Origin: Gemmatimonadetes bacterium bin94
GTDB taxonomy: Bacteria > Gemmatimonadota > Gemmatimonadetes > Longimicrobiales > Gaopeijiaceae
DNA length: 49,431 nucleotides
Assembly (NCBI GenBank): GCA_002238865.1
Contig: MPNE01000030.1
Coordinates: 1 to 49,431 of the forward strand
Reading direction: 5' to 3'
The notes beneath the pieces are model-generated. The model had not been told where the DNA came from. It did not search any database and saw only the letters and a list, made by a program, of their open reading frames with translations. Both the position numbers and the translations under genes were made by a program. This document shows positions 8,096 through 15,793 of the stretch, one piece after another (position 1 is the first letter of the stretch; each line of letters opens with the position of its first letter).

Positions 8096-8644
8096 ATGGG
8101 CATGCGGATCACACGTACCCACACCGTCGCAGCCGCCCTTCTACTGGCAGGATGCGCGACTTCCGGCCCGAAGCCCGGTGCCTACGAGGACATCTTGGCG
8201 ATCGGCGCAACCTACCCTGCCGGGAAGTTGCCGATCACGCGGATCAACCGGCTGTTCGGTCGTGACCCCGACGCGACCATAGAGGTTGTGGTAGGTCACC
8301 GTGAGACGCGGACCGAGGAAGTCACCCACGAGTCTGTTCGGCTCACCTATCCCGAGGACCACAGATGCCGTTTGAATTTCAGTGACGCGCCCGCGCGGTT
8401 GAACGAGTTCATGGAGTGCGTAGCAAGATCGCAGGACGCCATCTTCGGTGTCATCGTCAGCGAAGTGGTGTCCGACGACATCACCCTCCACACGATATGG
8501 GGGTTCCATGTACAGCCCCGCCATGGGGGGCAGGGCCATGCGGCCGTCATGGCGATCGCCGGAGCGTATCCCGCTGCGCCACCGCAAGGCCCGTACGGGG
8601 CGCAAACCCAAGACCGGCGAGCCTGTCGAGGTTCCGCCCCGTGA
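8096..8644 (+). CDS. Lipoprotein of unknown function
   Basis: 182 residues from ATG 8096. MRITRTHTVAAALLLAGC is a clear lipoprotein signal. The body (ATIEVVVGHRETRTEEVTHE, then RLTYPEDHRCRLNF, NEFMECVARSQDAIFGVIVS and DDITLHTIWGFHV) is mixed alpha/beta with two cysteines. The arginine/proline-rich last 35 residues look less protein-like and may follow a lost stop. The 385 bases between it and the next gene hold nothing I recognise. Family unknown. Confidence 0.6.
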   Translation: MGMRITRTHTVAAALLLAGCATSGPKPGAYEDILAIGATYPAGKLPITRINRLFGRDPDATIEVVVGHRETRTEEVTHESVRLTYPEDHRCRLNFSDAPARLNEFMECVARSQDAIFGVIVSEVVSDDITLHTIWGFHVQPRHGGQGHAAVMAIAGAYPAAPPQGPYGAQTQDRRACRGSAP

Positions 8645-9030
8645 AGTGCCTGTCTTCGAGCCTTCGAGGCACCTTCGCAGCCGGGTGGCCGGGAGCTTAC
8701 GCGCCCTGTAACGGGGGAGAGCCGTTGGATGCCATTTGGCAAGCCGTAGCCGGACCGTGGAAACCGGACGGCGGGGCGAGACCGGATGCCCCGCTCGGCC
8801 AGAGGCGCCCCTCAAGTTATCATAGTGAAGCGGAGGGGTCTGGCCACCCTTCCGACGAGGAGAAAGGCGTCGCGGTTTACGAGAATGACTCCATTACCGC
8901 AGTGCTACTCTCCGTGGAGCCACCAGATCGCATTGAGATCGACGAGGCCGCGCGCAATCACCCGGCCCGAGGCACTCTGGCTGGTGTTGGACAGCCACAG
9001 CATCAGCGGCTGGGAAGGGATAGCCGAACC

Positions 9031-9555
9031 ATGAAGACATTGCTTGTCACCGTGCTCTTGGCGGCCCTACTAGCCGCCGCACCCGTGTCCGCACAGCGTA
9101 CGAGCCGTCTTCACCTGGGCGTCACCGTCACGTCGATGCACGGCCACGTATGGGAGAACACGATGGCTGGCGCCTATGGAGGCGTGTCGTTCGATATGCG
9201 CGACTACCTTCGCCTCGGTGTCCTCTACGTCCAGAAAGGACGGGTCTGGGGGGACCGCTTGAACTCGACCGGGGAACGCGTGCACTCGATCGAGGTGCCC
9301 GTGCTCTACAAGCACACGATCGCCAAGAACACTCACCTTCTGGTGGGCGCGGCACCCAGCTACGACTACTATCTCGACATTGGCGAGGTGATCGGCCTGG
9401 CCACACGAGCGGAAGACTACCCCTTCGGTGTAGAGGTGGCGTACGTCCATGGCCTGGTGCGCGATACCGGCTTCACGCACGGCAGTGAACCCGGACATCG
9501 AGTGCTCAGGATCGGCGTTGAGATCCCGCTGAGGGCCGGAGAGCGAGCACGATGA
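9031..9555 (+). CDS. Outer-membrane beta-barrel protein
   Basis: 174 residues. ATG 9031 has AAGGGA about 9 bases upstream and starts MKTLLVTVLLAALLAAAPVS followed by AQ, a Sec signal with a standard cleavage site. Amphipathic strands follow: RLHLGVTVTSMHG, GAYGGVSFDMRDYLRLGVLY, HSIEVPVLYKHTI, HLLVGAAPSYDYYLD, PFGVEVAYVHGLV and a final VLRIGVEIPLRAG. This fits the small porin-like barrel family also seen at 3.3-3.9 kb. Its stop overlaps the start of the next barrel gene by four bases (ATGA), so the two are co-translated. Confidence 0.75.
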   Translation: MKTLLVTVLLAALLAAAPVSAQRTSRLHLGVTVTSMHGHVWENTMAGAYGGVSFDMRDYLRLGVLYVQKGRVWGDRLNSTGERVHSIEVPVLYKHTIAKNTHLLVGAAPSYDYYLDIGEVIGLATRAEDYPFGVEVAYVHGLVRDTGFTHGSEPGHRVLRIGVEIPLRAGERAR

Positions 9556-10061
9556 GAGCCATCCCGATCCTTTTCATGGCGGTGCTCGCCACCTTGCCGG
9601 CCTCGGCTCAGGAAGTCGGCTGGTACGCAGGCCCCACCTTAGGGTGGTTCAACACCCGCTTCGGATCACGACTCGGCCTCAACGCCGGCGTGTCGTTCCA
9701 GCGGTTCGATGAGCACCCCAACCTCCGGGTCGACCTGCGCTACGTTCAAAGGGGAGGCGGTTGTTGCCCGATCCACTCCCTGCAAGCGCCCGTGCTCTAC
9801 ACGACCATGCTCACTGCGACCGGCTACGTTTTCGTGGGTCCGGCGCTGGCGATCGGCTACGCCTATGACCAGGAACGCATCGCAGACCTGAGCGCGGTGG
9901 GGGGGTTCGGCTTGGAGTTGTACCGCACCGAGACCAAGGTGATCGGTTGCGAAGCCGCGTACAGCGTCAGCCTTCCACTGTACCACCTGAGCTACTACGG
10001 CTTCGAGACCGTCGATGACCCCCTGCAGGGGTTGAGCCTCAACTTCATTCTTCGGTTATGA
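9552..10061 (+). CDS. Outer-membrane beta-barrel protein
   Basis: 169 residues starting MRAIPILFMAVLATLPASAQ, a Sec signal. Strand pattern: VGWYAGPTLGWFNTRFG, LGLNAGVSFQRFD, LRVDLRYVQRGGG, LQAPVLYTTML, YVFVGPALAIGYAYD, VGGFGLELYR, IGCEAAYSVSLPLY, ending in LSLNFILRL with a terminal hydrophobic residue as expected for BAM substrates. The core RVDLRYVQRGG and LQAPVLYTTM resemble LGVLYVQKGR and IEVPVLYKHT in the upstream gene, so the two are probably an old tandem duplication. Translationally coupled to it through an ATGA overlap. Confidence 0.75.
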   Translation: MRAIPILFMAVLATLPASAQEVGWYAGPTLGWFNTRFGSRLGLNAGVSFQRFDEHPNLRVDLRYVQRGGGCCPIHSLQAPVLYTTMLTATGYVFVGPALAIGYAYDQERIADLSAVGGFGLELYRTETKVIGCEAAYSVSLPLYHLSYYGFETVDDPLQGLSLNFILRL

Positions 10062-10185
10062 CAGGACACGCCGCAGCCCCGTTGTTTCCCGGGCTGCCCC
10101 CTCACGGAGCTGCGGCGAAAGCCATTCGAGGTCGCCGCCCGCTCCATCGGCCTTGGTCCGGCGGGCCACGACGGTGCAGCACGCC

Positions 10186-10250
10186 GGTCGAGCCGCCGTC
10201 GAGACGGCGTTGCAGCCGAGGGGATGCTGTGCTCCCCTTCGAACCCCTGG
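10186..10250 (+). repeat. Palindromic 3'-end repeat, copy 3
   Basis: GCCGCCGTCGAGACGGCG palindrome, then GCAGCCGAGGGG paired with CCCCTTC across ATGCTGTGCT, then GAACCCCTGG. It lies about 125 bases after the barrel gene pair and shows the same three-part layout with a different palindrome sequence. Confidence 0.65.
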
Positions 10251-10303
10251 TCGGTCCTCACTCCGTGGATGACGCTTGAACTCCGACTAGCGGCTACGGG
10301 GGC

Positions 10304-11491
10304 ATGAGCCGCTATCTTCTCGTCGTGGTTCCACACTCACTCTGCGACCGGCGAAGGAGAACACGACCCATCCGCACCGCCTTCTTTTCGCGCCCTGCCC
10401 GCAATGCGTTCGGAGCCCGCGCGGCTCTCAACGCGACGATGGTCCTGGCCATGATGGGATGCGGTGTGGACAGAGTGCCCTCGACCCCGGTCAATCTCTT
10501 CGATGAAGCGGCGGGGACGGTGGTCACGAGACGCTTGGCTTTCGATACGCTGTGGGTGTACGGAGGGGCGGGCGATACGATCATGCTCAACGCCGACCGC
10601 GTGGCGGCGTTTCCGGACGGTGACGCTGCTGTCCTTGATATGTTTGGTCGGCGGGTTCACAGGGTGGGTGTCGGCGGCGTCGCCTGGTCGTGGGGAACCA
10701 GGGGTGAAGGGCCGGGAGAAATCGACCATGTGAGGGACTTGGACGTGAATGCCGAGGGAGAAGTCGTGCTTGCCGATTCCCGCAACGGCAGGCTGCACTG
10801 GCTGGCGGGGGACGGAAGCTGGCTCCGAGAGGTCGGGCTGCCGGAGGGCTCGATCAACGTGGATGCGGTCGCGGCGCTGGGGGACGGTCACTACATACTC
10901 TCCTCGCTGATGTACGGCACCGCTCTCGCGACCCTTGAGTCTACGCCACCAGGTACGATCGCGGCCAACCGGTGGGTGCGGGTGTCCGCAGAGGGCGAAA
11001 TCGAGGGGCTCGTACCCTTCCCTTGGGACGGCTTCCGCTCAATGTCCTTTTTTCAGACGGTTGGCAATATCGCTGGTGCCCGATCACTGTCCGCGAGCGG
11101 TGGCCGGCGGTGGGTATTCGGGTTTGGCTTGGGCAACGGCTTCTTCGTCTTCAACGACAGTGTGGCCGAGGCGTACCCCTACGTGCGCCATGCCGACTTC
11201 CCGGAGGTTGAAGCGGGAGGCTTGGGGGGCGGCAGGGACGGGTTCCGGGTCAGCTATCGCGAAGGCCGTCCGGACCGCGTGGCCCGTGACGTGGCGATTC
11301 GAGGTGACACCGTGTATGTGCTTGCGGGCAACCACTGGGAAATCGATCGCTACGAGTCAACTACCGGCCAATACCTGGATTCGGTGCTGCTACCCGTGCC
11401 GTTGTCCCGGTTTGCGCTGGCCCGCGATGCGCTGGTCGGCATCGTTGCCGGGGGGATGTACCCGCAGGTCATCGCGCTGCGAGCCAAGTAG
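10304..11491 (+). CDS. Six-bladed beta-propeller protein
   Basis: 395 residues from ATG 10304. The hydrophobic MVLAMMGC with lipobox-like Cys begins at residue 46 (ATG 10439), so the true start may lie further in; the upstream part is arginine-rich and without clear ribosome site. The propeller signature is intact in WGTRGEGPGEIDHVRDLDVN, followed by blade strands GEVVLADSRNGRLHWLAGDG, VDAVAALGDGHYILSSLMYG, AVAEAYPYVRHAD-like and AIRGDTVYVLAGNHWEIDRY. Same family as the other three propellers in the window. It stands alone, with a reverse-oriented palindromic repeat about 70 bases after its TAG stop. Confidence 0.75.
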   Translation: MSRYLLVVVPHSLCDRRRRTRPIRTAFFSRPARNAFGARAALNATMVLAMMGCGVDRVPSTPVNLFDEAAGTVVTRRLAFDTLWVYGGAGDTIMLNADRVAAFPDGDAAVLDMFGRRVHRVGVGGVAWSWGTRGEGPGEIDHVRDLDVNAEGEVVLADSRNGRLHWLAGDGSWLREVGLPEGSINVDAVAALGDGHYILSSLMYGTALATLESTPPGTIAANRWVRVSAEGEIEGLVPFPWDGFRSMSFFQTVGNIAGARSLSASGGRRWVFGFGLGNGFFVFNDSVAEAYPYVRHADFPEVEAGGLGGGRDGFRVSYREGRPDRVARDVAIRGDTVYVLAGNHWEIDRYESTTGQYLDSVLLPVPLSRFALARDALVGIVAGGMYPQVIALRAK

Positions 11492-11988
11492 CTGCCCGGC
11501 TCTTGGCATCGGGCTGCCAGTGTCGCACGACGGCACTCGCCGGACTGCGAGCGCTTTTGGGGGGATCGAAGGGGGAGGCGCGCGCCCCCTCGCCAGCCGC
11601 AACGTTGAACGTTGCGTGTGCTGGCTTGTCCACAGAAACAGTGGTTCAAGCCAGCCCGGCGGAGCCGCCGTCCCCTCCGCTCCGGGCATCGCCCGGAACA
11701 CCCTTGGCGACGACGGCGGCGCTCCCTCCCGCGAGACCGCATGCCACCCTACCCCCCTACCCCTCGGGAACCCGAGATCTTCGCTCTCTGGCGATCCTGG
11801 GGCCCGTAGGATACCCGAAATGCCCCTAGAAACCGTCTGCGAGGCCGTGGGCGGATGCTGTGGCACGTTCATGTCAGGTCTCGATGCCCGCTCGTCGGTC
11901 CGCGAGGTACTTTGCCCAGTCGTTGGATTAGCCGCCGCCCGCCGGTGCCCCGCACCGGACCGCATCCGACCGAAGCACTACCACGCGG
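11492..11988. other. Gene-free stretch with reverse repeat
   Basis: Contains the reverse-oriented repeat copy at 11560-11628 and a CAAGCCAGCCCGGCGGAG relic next to it. Beyond that no convincing coding sequence; a plus-strand frame from about 11820 is arginine/proline-rich and looks like a shadow. Confidence 0.45.
11560..11628 (-). repeat. Palindromic 3'-end repeat, copy 4 (reverse)
   Basis: Read on the minus strand: GCAACGTTCAACGTTGC palindrome, GGCTGGCGAGGGGGC, a C-run partner ending in CTTCGATCCCCCC. It has the same orientation of parts as copies 1-3 but faces the end of the propeller gene. Confidence 0.75.
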
Positions 11989-12369
11989 GTGAGCCCTGTG
12001 ACAGATTCCGATGTCCTGAGGGAGGTTCCGTTGCCGCACGGATCACGAGCCCAGAGGCTGGATTACCAGCACGAATACCGCAAGCGCCCCGAGGTGCAGG
12101 CCCGCGACCGGGAGTACCGTCGCGAGTACCGGCGGCGGCCGGATGTGATCGCGCGGCGCAAGGCGCGCCAAAACGACTACCAGCGCAGGTACCGCGGCAG
12201 GCCGGAGGTCGCCGAGCGGACGCTGCACCGCCGCCGCGACGAATCCAGAAGGCACGAAAAGACCTACTGGCCGCGCTTCCGTCTGGCCTGCCGGCTGGCC
12301 AAGGAGTGGGGTGACCGACACTTGACTTCAAAGCATTTGGCCGCCGTGGGGCTGAAAAGCTCCTGCTGA
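11989..12369 (+). CDS. Basic repeat protein of unknown function
   Basis: About 126 residues, strongly basic, starting at GTG 11989. The core is a tandem repeat: YQHEYRKRPEVQARDREY, YRREYRRRPDVIARRKARQN, DYQRRYRGRPEVAERTL, roughly one YxxxYRxRPEVxAR unit per 19-20 residues. Such arginine/tyrosine repeats usually coat nucleic acid. The end, FRLACRLAKEWGDRHLTSKH, is helical. It converges on the P4-type integrase remnant and may be mobile-element cargo. Similar R-R-P-E-V repeat proteins occur beside phage and island integrases, but I cannot assign a function. Confidence 0.5.
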   Translation: MSPVTDSDVLREVPLPHGSRAQRLDYQHEYRKRPEVQARDREYRREYRRRPDVIARRKARQNDYQRRYRGRPEVAERTLHRRRDESRRHEKTYWPRFRLACRLAKEWGDRHLTSKHLAAVGLKSSC

Positions 12370-12402
12370 ACTGTTCCACCGTAACGCTGCCAAGCACCGA
12401 CG

Positions 12403-13463
12403 CTAGCGCGCGAGATACTCCGCCCACTCATCCATGAGCCGCCGCCGACGCTCGAACAGGTCGGATCGCATGTAGGCGGCCTCCACCTTGTTCTTCACGA
12501 TGTGTGCCAGCGCCGCCTCGACGACCTCCCTTGGATGATCCGTTTCCTCGGCCGCCCAGTCCCGGAACGACGACCGGAACCCGTGCGGAACCGCCGCGAT
12601 CCCCAGCCTCTCAAGCATCTGCCGAACCTGCTTCTCGGCAAGCTCCCGTCCGTGCCCTCTCGCGAAGACGATGGAACTCTCGTCGTTCAGCCTCCGCGCC
12701 TCGTCGAGGATCTCCAGCGCCCGCCCGCACAGCGGCACACGGTGCTTCCGATTCGCCTTCATGCGCTTGGCCGGGACCGTCCACACGCTCTCCCGGTGGT
12801 CCATCTCCGGCCACACGGCCCACCGCACCTCGCCCCACCGAGCCGCCGTCAGGACTAGGAACTCGAAGGCCAGCTTGACAACGGGCAGGGAATCGGACGC
12901 CCGCACCTTCTCAAGCGCCGCCGCGACCTCGCGGTGCGGCAGCGCCTTCATGTGCCGCACCACGTCGTTCTGAGGACCGAGCACCCGCCCGACGCGGTCG
13001 CAAGGGTTGTCTGGCCGCAGTTCCATCGCCACGGCCCACTCCAGTACGGCGCGCATCCGTCGGCGCAATGTCCGGGCGGTGGGGGGCTTCACATGCCAGA
13101 TCGGGGCGAGCACTTCGTAGATGTCCGCCCCCGTGACCTCGGTGACCGGCATCTTGCCGATGCGCCCGAACGCGAAGCGCTCCAAGCTGCTCAGCCACGC
13201 CCTCGGGTACTTCGGATTGCGCCAACCGGCCTTCTGCTGCTCGACGACCTTGGCCGCCGCTTCCGCAAAGGTCGGGACTCCCTGCGCCGGGCGCTTGTCC
13301 GCAAGCGGGTCCCCGCCCTCGCGGGCCAGCTTCCGGTTGGCCCGCGCCTTCTCGCGGGCCTCGGCCAGCGAGACAAGGGCGACGCTGCCGAGTCCGAGCT
13401 CCCGCCGCCGTCCGCGAATGACGAGGCGTTGAATCCAGCTGCGGGCTCCGCTTCGAATGCTCG
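12403..13463 (-). pseudogene. P4-type integrase, N-terminal arm missing
   Basis: The reading frame is open from 13463 (just after an in-frame TGA) to 12403 and reads as an island/prophage integrase: GARSWIQRLVIRGRRRELGL, TFAEAAAKVV, APIWHVKPPTARTLRRRMRA, LTAARWGEVRWAVWPEMD (catalytic Arg), KHRVPL, HGFRSSFRDWA (H-x-x-R) and LAHIVKNKVEAAYMRSDL with the C-terminal Tyr. The first ~40 residues of the arm-binding domain are absent and no ATG or GTG is found before the core; TTG 13185 would delete more. Probably inactive. A shorter fragment of the same gene type lies at 40.7-40.9 kb. Confidence 0.8.
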
Positions 13464-13773
13464 CTGATCACATTGAACGCAGCGGGATCGACACATCGCG
13501 GCGAAGGTGCCAGCCCAATGCTGGAGCACGCCGAAGCCAGCGAGCAGGCAACGGCCACGCCGGGGGTAGCACTGTCGGCAAGTGTCTTCAGACGGTCGAG
13601 AACGTCCATGAAGTCCTTTCGTCTCTCTGGTGGCGCTGGGCCGGGACGCGCGAGGCTAACCGCACGTCTCATTGCGACGGGTCGCCCAAGGCGTCAGAAT
13701 GTGCCATGCCGTTCCACGCAGTGCGATTTGGACACCCTGCTCGGAGTCTCCCCATGACTAAGGTACACAGAGA

Positions 13774-14109
13774 ATGACCAAGAGTTTCGCGGAGCAGGTC
13801 TACAGTGCCGTGAAGCGGATTCCCAAGGGGAGAGTCGCAAGCTATTCGGACGTAGCCCTAATTGCAGGTCGTCCGGGTGCCCAGCAGGCGGTAGGAAACG
13901 CTTTGGCAAAACTCGGCGATCTTGAGGAGGACGTTCCTTGGTGGCGGGTGGTCCGTGCCTCCGGCGAGCCGGTGAGCATCTCCCCAATCGACGACATGAT
14001 TCGCAGGCTCCGGCTGGAAACGGAAGGGGTGCAACCTTCCCCTGGCTCAGGCAGAATCTCCTTGGAGCAGTATGGATGCCTGCTGCCTGCCACCTCGATG
14101 ACCGAATAG
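13774..14109 (+). CDS. Alkyltransferase-like protein (MGMT DNA-binding domain)
   Basis: 111 residues matching the C-terminal domain of O6-alkylguanine DNA alkyltransferase: FAEQVYSAVKRIPKGRVASY (winged-helix recognition region), ALIAGRPGAQQAVGNALAK, then VPWWRVVRASGEPVS. In true MGMT the active site is PCHRV; here the Cys position is Trp (PWWRV), which defines alkyltransferase-like proteins. These bind O6-alkylguanine, flip it, and hand the lesion to nucleotide excision repair instead of transferring the alkyl group. Length and lack of an N-terminal domain fit the family. ATG 13774 has no strong ribosome site. No partner gene is adjacent. Confidence 0.85.
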   Translation: MTKSFAEQVYSAVKRIPKGRVASYSDVALIAGRPGAQQAVGNALAKLGDLEEDVPWWRVVRASGEPVSISPIDDMIRRLRLETEGVQPSPGSGRISLEQYGCLLPATSMTE

Positions 14110-14210
14110 GCCAGGGGACCCAGGTGCACGGTGCGACCCCCGCCGCTCTCCCGAAGCGTCAGGCCGGCTTTGAGTTCTCGCGCGTGAGCAAGTTCACCGT
14201 GAGTTTAGCC

Positions 14211-14453
14211 ATGGCCATCTGGCTGTGCGACGTGACCTTTCACGGTGAGCGGGTCGGGAAGATACTCCGGATCCGTGGCGGTCGCTACACGGTCATGGCA
14301 TGTCTCAACGACGACGGCAAGCCGACCGGGCTGCTGTCCGATTACCACGGTGCGGTCCTGACGAGACGCAAGGGCACGAGCTACGACGCCCTGGTCGCGC
14401 TGATCCGGGCCGGTGACGGCTTCCCTGCCAACAACGGACTAAGGCGGTACTGA
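14211..14453 (+). CDS. Small hypothetical protein
   Basis: About 80 residues (ATG 14211; GTG 14184 is an alternative). Compact alpha/beta look: MAIWLCDVTFHGERVGKILR, GGRYTVMACLNDDGKPTGLL, RKGTSYDALVALIRAGDGFP. No family recognised. It follows the alkyltransferase-like gene by about 100 bases in the same direction. The next 190 bases (to 14640) have lower GC and no convincing gene. Confidence 0.45.
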   Translation: MAIWLCDVTFHGERVGKILRIRGGRYTVMACLNDDGKPTGLLSDYHGAVLTRRKGTSYDALVALIRAGDGFPANNGLRRY

Positions 14454-14727
14454 CCATGCCCTGTCCGAAGACGATGCTTCCTCGACTTGCGATTACGAAC
14501 GAGCTCAAAGAGCGGAAGAACAGACTCAGTAAGACTGATTCGCGGCACATTGCGAAGCCATCGGCGGCGGCTATACCCATACAAATCACTCGTGTCGAAT
14601 CGTTTGAACTTGAAATCCTGGCTGTCAGACCTGGGTCCCGATTAGCTTGACGGTGAACTCTACGAGAACGTCACCGAACGGCAAGGCCGTGGACTTCCTC
14701 ACCGGTAAGATGAAAAGGCAGATGTGA

Positions 14728-14820
14728 ATGGGTCCGGTTACTCCAACGTTTGTGGCGGCGGTCGGATTGCTCGTGCTGGTCGCGGCCCTGATCGTCGCAT
14801 GGCTCCGCCGGAGGCGCTGA
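14728..14820 (+). CDS. 30-residue single-pass membrane peptide
   Basis: MGPVTPTFVAAVGLLVLVAA then LIVAWLRRRR: one transmembrane helix with a positively charged C-terminus (N-out/C-in expected). The start overlaps the stop of a 26-residue frame (TTG 14647 to TGA 14727, ending in KMKRQM) as ATGTGAATG, suggesting coupling. A similar-sized peptide lies at 32106. Function unknown. Confidence 0.4.
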   Translation: MGPVTPTFVAAVGLLVLVAALIVAWLRRRR

Positions 14821-14993
14821 CGCGTGATCGAAGAACCGGCGCTCGGACAGTGTCCGGGCGAGAGTTCGCACCAGTGCTGCGGACCCGGAGCGACCAACAG
14901 TGCCTTTGGGGAACACGGCACGTCTTGCGATAACCGACCCCGATGGCGACCCGCCCGGCGGGTCACGTGGAGCAGTTCAGAGGGAAGGGATAC

Positions 14994-15209
14994 TTGGCAA
15001 ACGACGCGATTGAGATGGAAGGGACCGTAACCGAGGTCCTTCCCAGTGCGAACTTCAGGGTCAGACTTGAGAATGGCCATGTGATACTGGCCTATCTCTC
15101 GGGCAAGATGAGGAAGTACTACATCCGGGTGTTGGCGGGAGATCGGATCAAGGTGGAGCTGTCACCCTACGACCTGTCACGGGGAAGGATCACCTACCGC
15201 CATAAGTAA
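14994..15209 (+). CDS. infA: Translation initiation factor IF-1
   Basis: 71 residues, an OB-fold protein binding the 30S A-site during initiation. Diagnostic sequence: [60 protein letters not shown], with the usual -RHK ending. An upstream ATG at 14943 would add 17 non-homologous residues; TTG 14994 gives [10 protein letters not shown], matches the standard length, and has GGAAGG six bases upstream. A core gene alone among accessory genes may be a second infA copy carried by the island, or a chromosomal anchor; no ribosomal-protein neighbours are present. Confidence 0.95.
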   Translation: MANDAIEMEGTVTEVLPSANFRVRLENGHVILAYLSGKMRKYYIRVLAGDRIKVELSPYDLSRGRITYRHK

Positions 15210-15793
15210 CCGATGGCGCGCCGCCGCCGGAGGGTCAAAGGTGCGGGTAAGTGATCAACTCCCTGCGGTTTGCGACCGGCGGCTGAGCAGCTTTGCACCG
15301 AGGACCCGAATAACGCGGAGCGACTGACGGCAGCGCCGGATTTCAGCCTTGCTCTCGCATCCGACGGCAAATCGGCGGTATTGTGCAGACTCCCGCGGGA
15401 GCGAATCACGGGGAGGAATTGTCTAAGTGAACCAGGACTGCACGATCTGCCGCCCTCGCCGCAAAGACGGTACCTGACTCCATCGTGTCGCGATGGCGGG
15501 GAACACGCACCCTTTGGCGGGAATCCTAAAGGGCGGGCAACCGCCGACGCGGCAGAGAGCACTGTCCGTCGCCGGTCGGTGACGTGGTCGGCGACCCAGA
15601 GCCTGGGGAGCTTGCCGGGCAACGGCCCGGTGGGCGCTGTTCCGGGCGGTGCCCCGCGAGGCGTGACGGACGTTTGTCCGCAGTCTGGCTCAGGCCCGCT
15701 TGGCCGGTAGAGCGGCCAACGCCGCGTAGAAGGACAACACACGGCGTTCTGGCACGGGGCGTGACCGACCAATCCGCTCCGCCCGTAGGCGCA
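15210..15793. other. Gene-free stretch with att-like core
   Basis: Holds the 16-bp word GGACTGCACGATCTGC at 15435-15450, preceded by TCTAAGTGAACCA and followed by a diverged tail containing GTCGCGATGGCGGGG. No convincing coding sequence on either strand; frames here are arginine/proline-rich shadows. Confidence 0.5.
15435..15450 (+). repeat. Att-like 16-bp core, copy B
   Basis: Exact copy of GGACTGCACGATCTGC. Only the core and a few flanking bases match the longer copies, so the surrounding element is largely eroded. Confidence 0.6.

Noticed and set aside
10935-12314. 459-residue open frame on the plus strand
   Set aside because: It overlaps the propeller gene and the basic repeat protein in another frame and looks like a GC-rich shadow.
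14456-14650. 64-residue frame in a lower-GC stretch
   Set aside because: No ribosome site, no motif, and composition unlike neighbouring genes; not supported as a gene.
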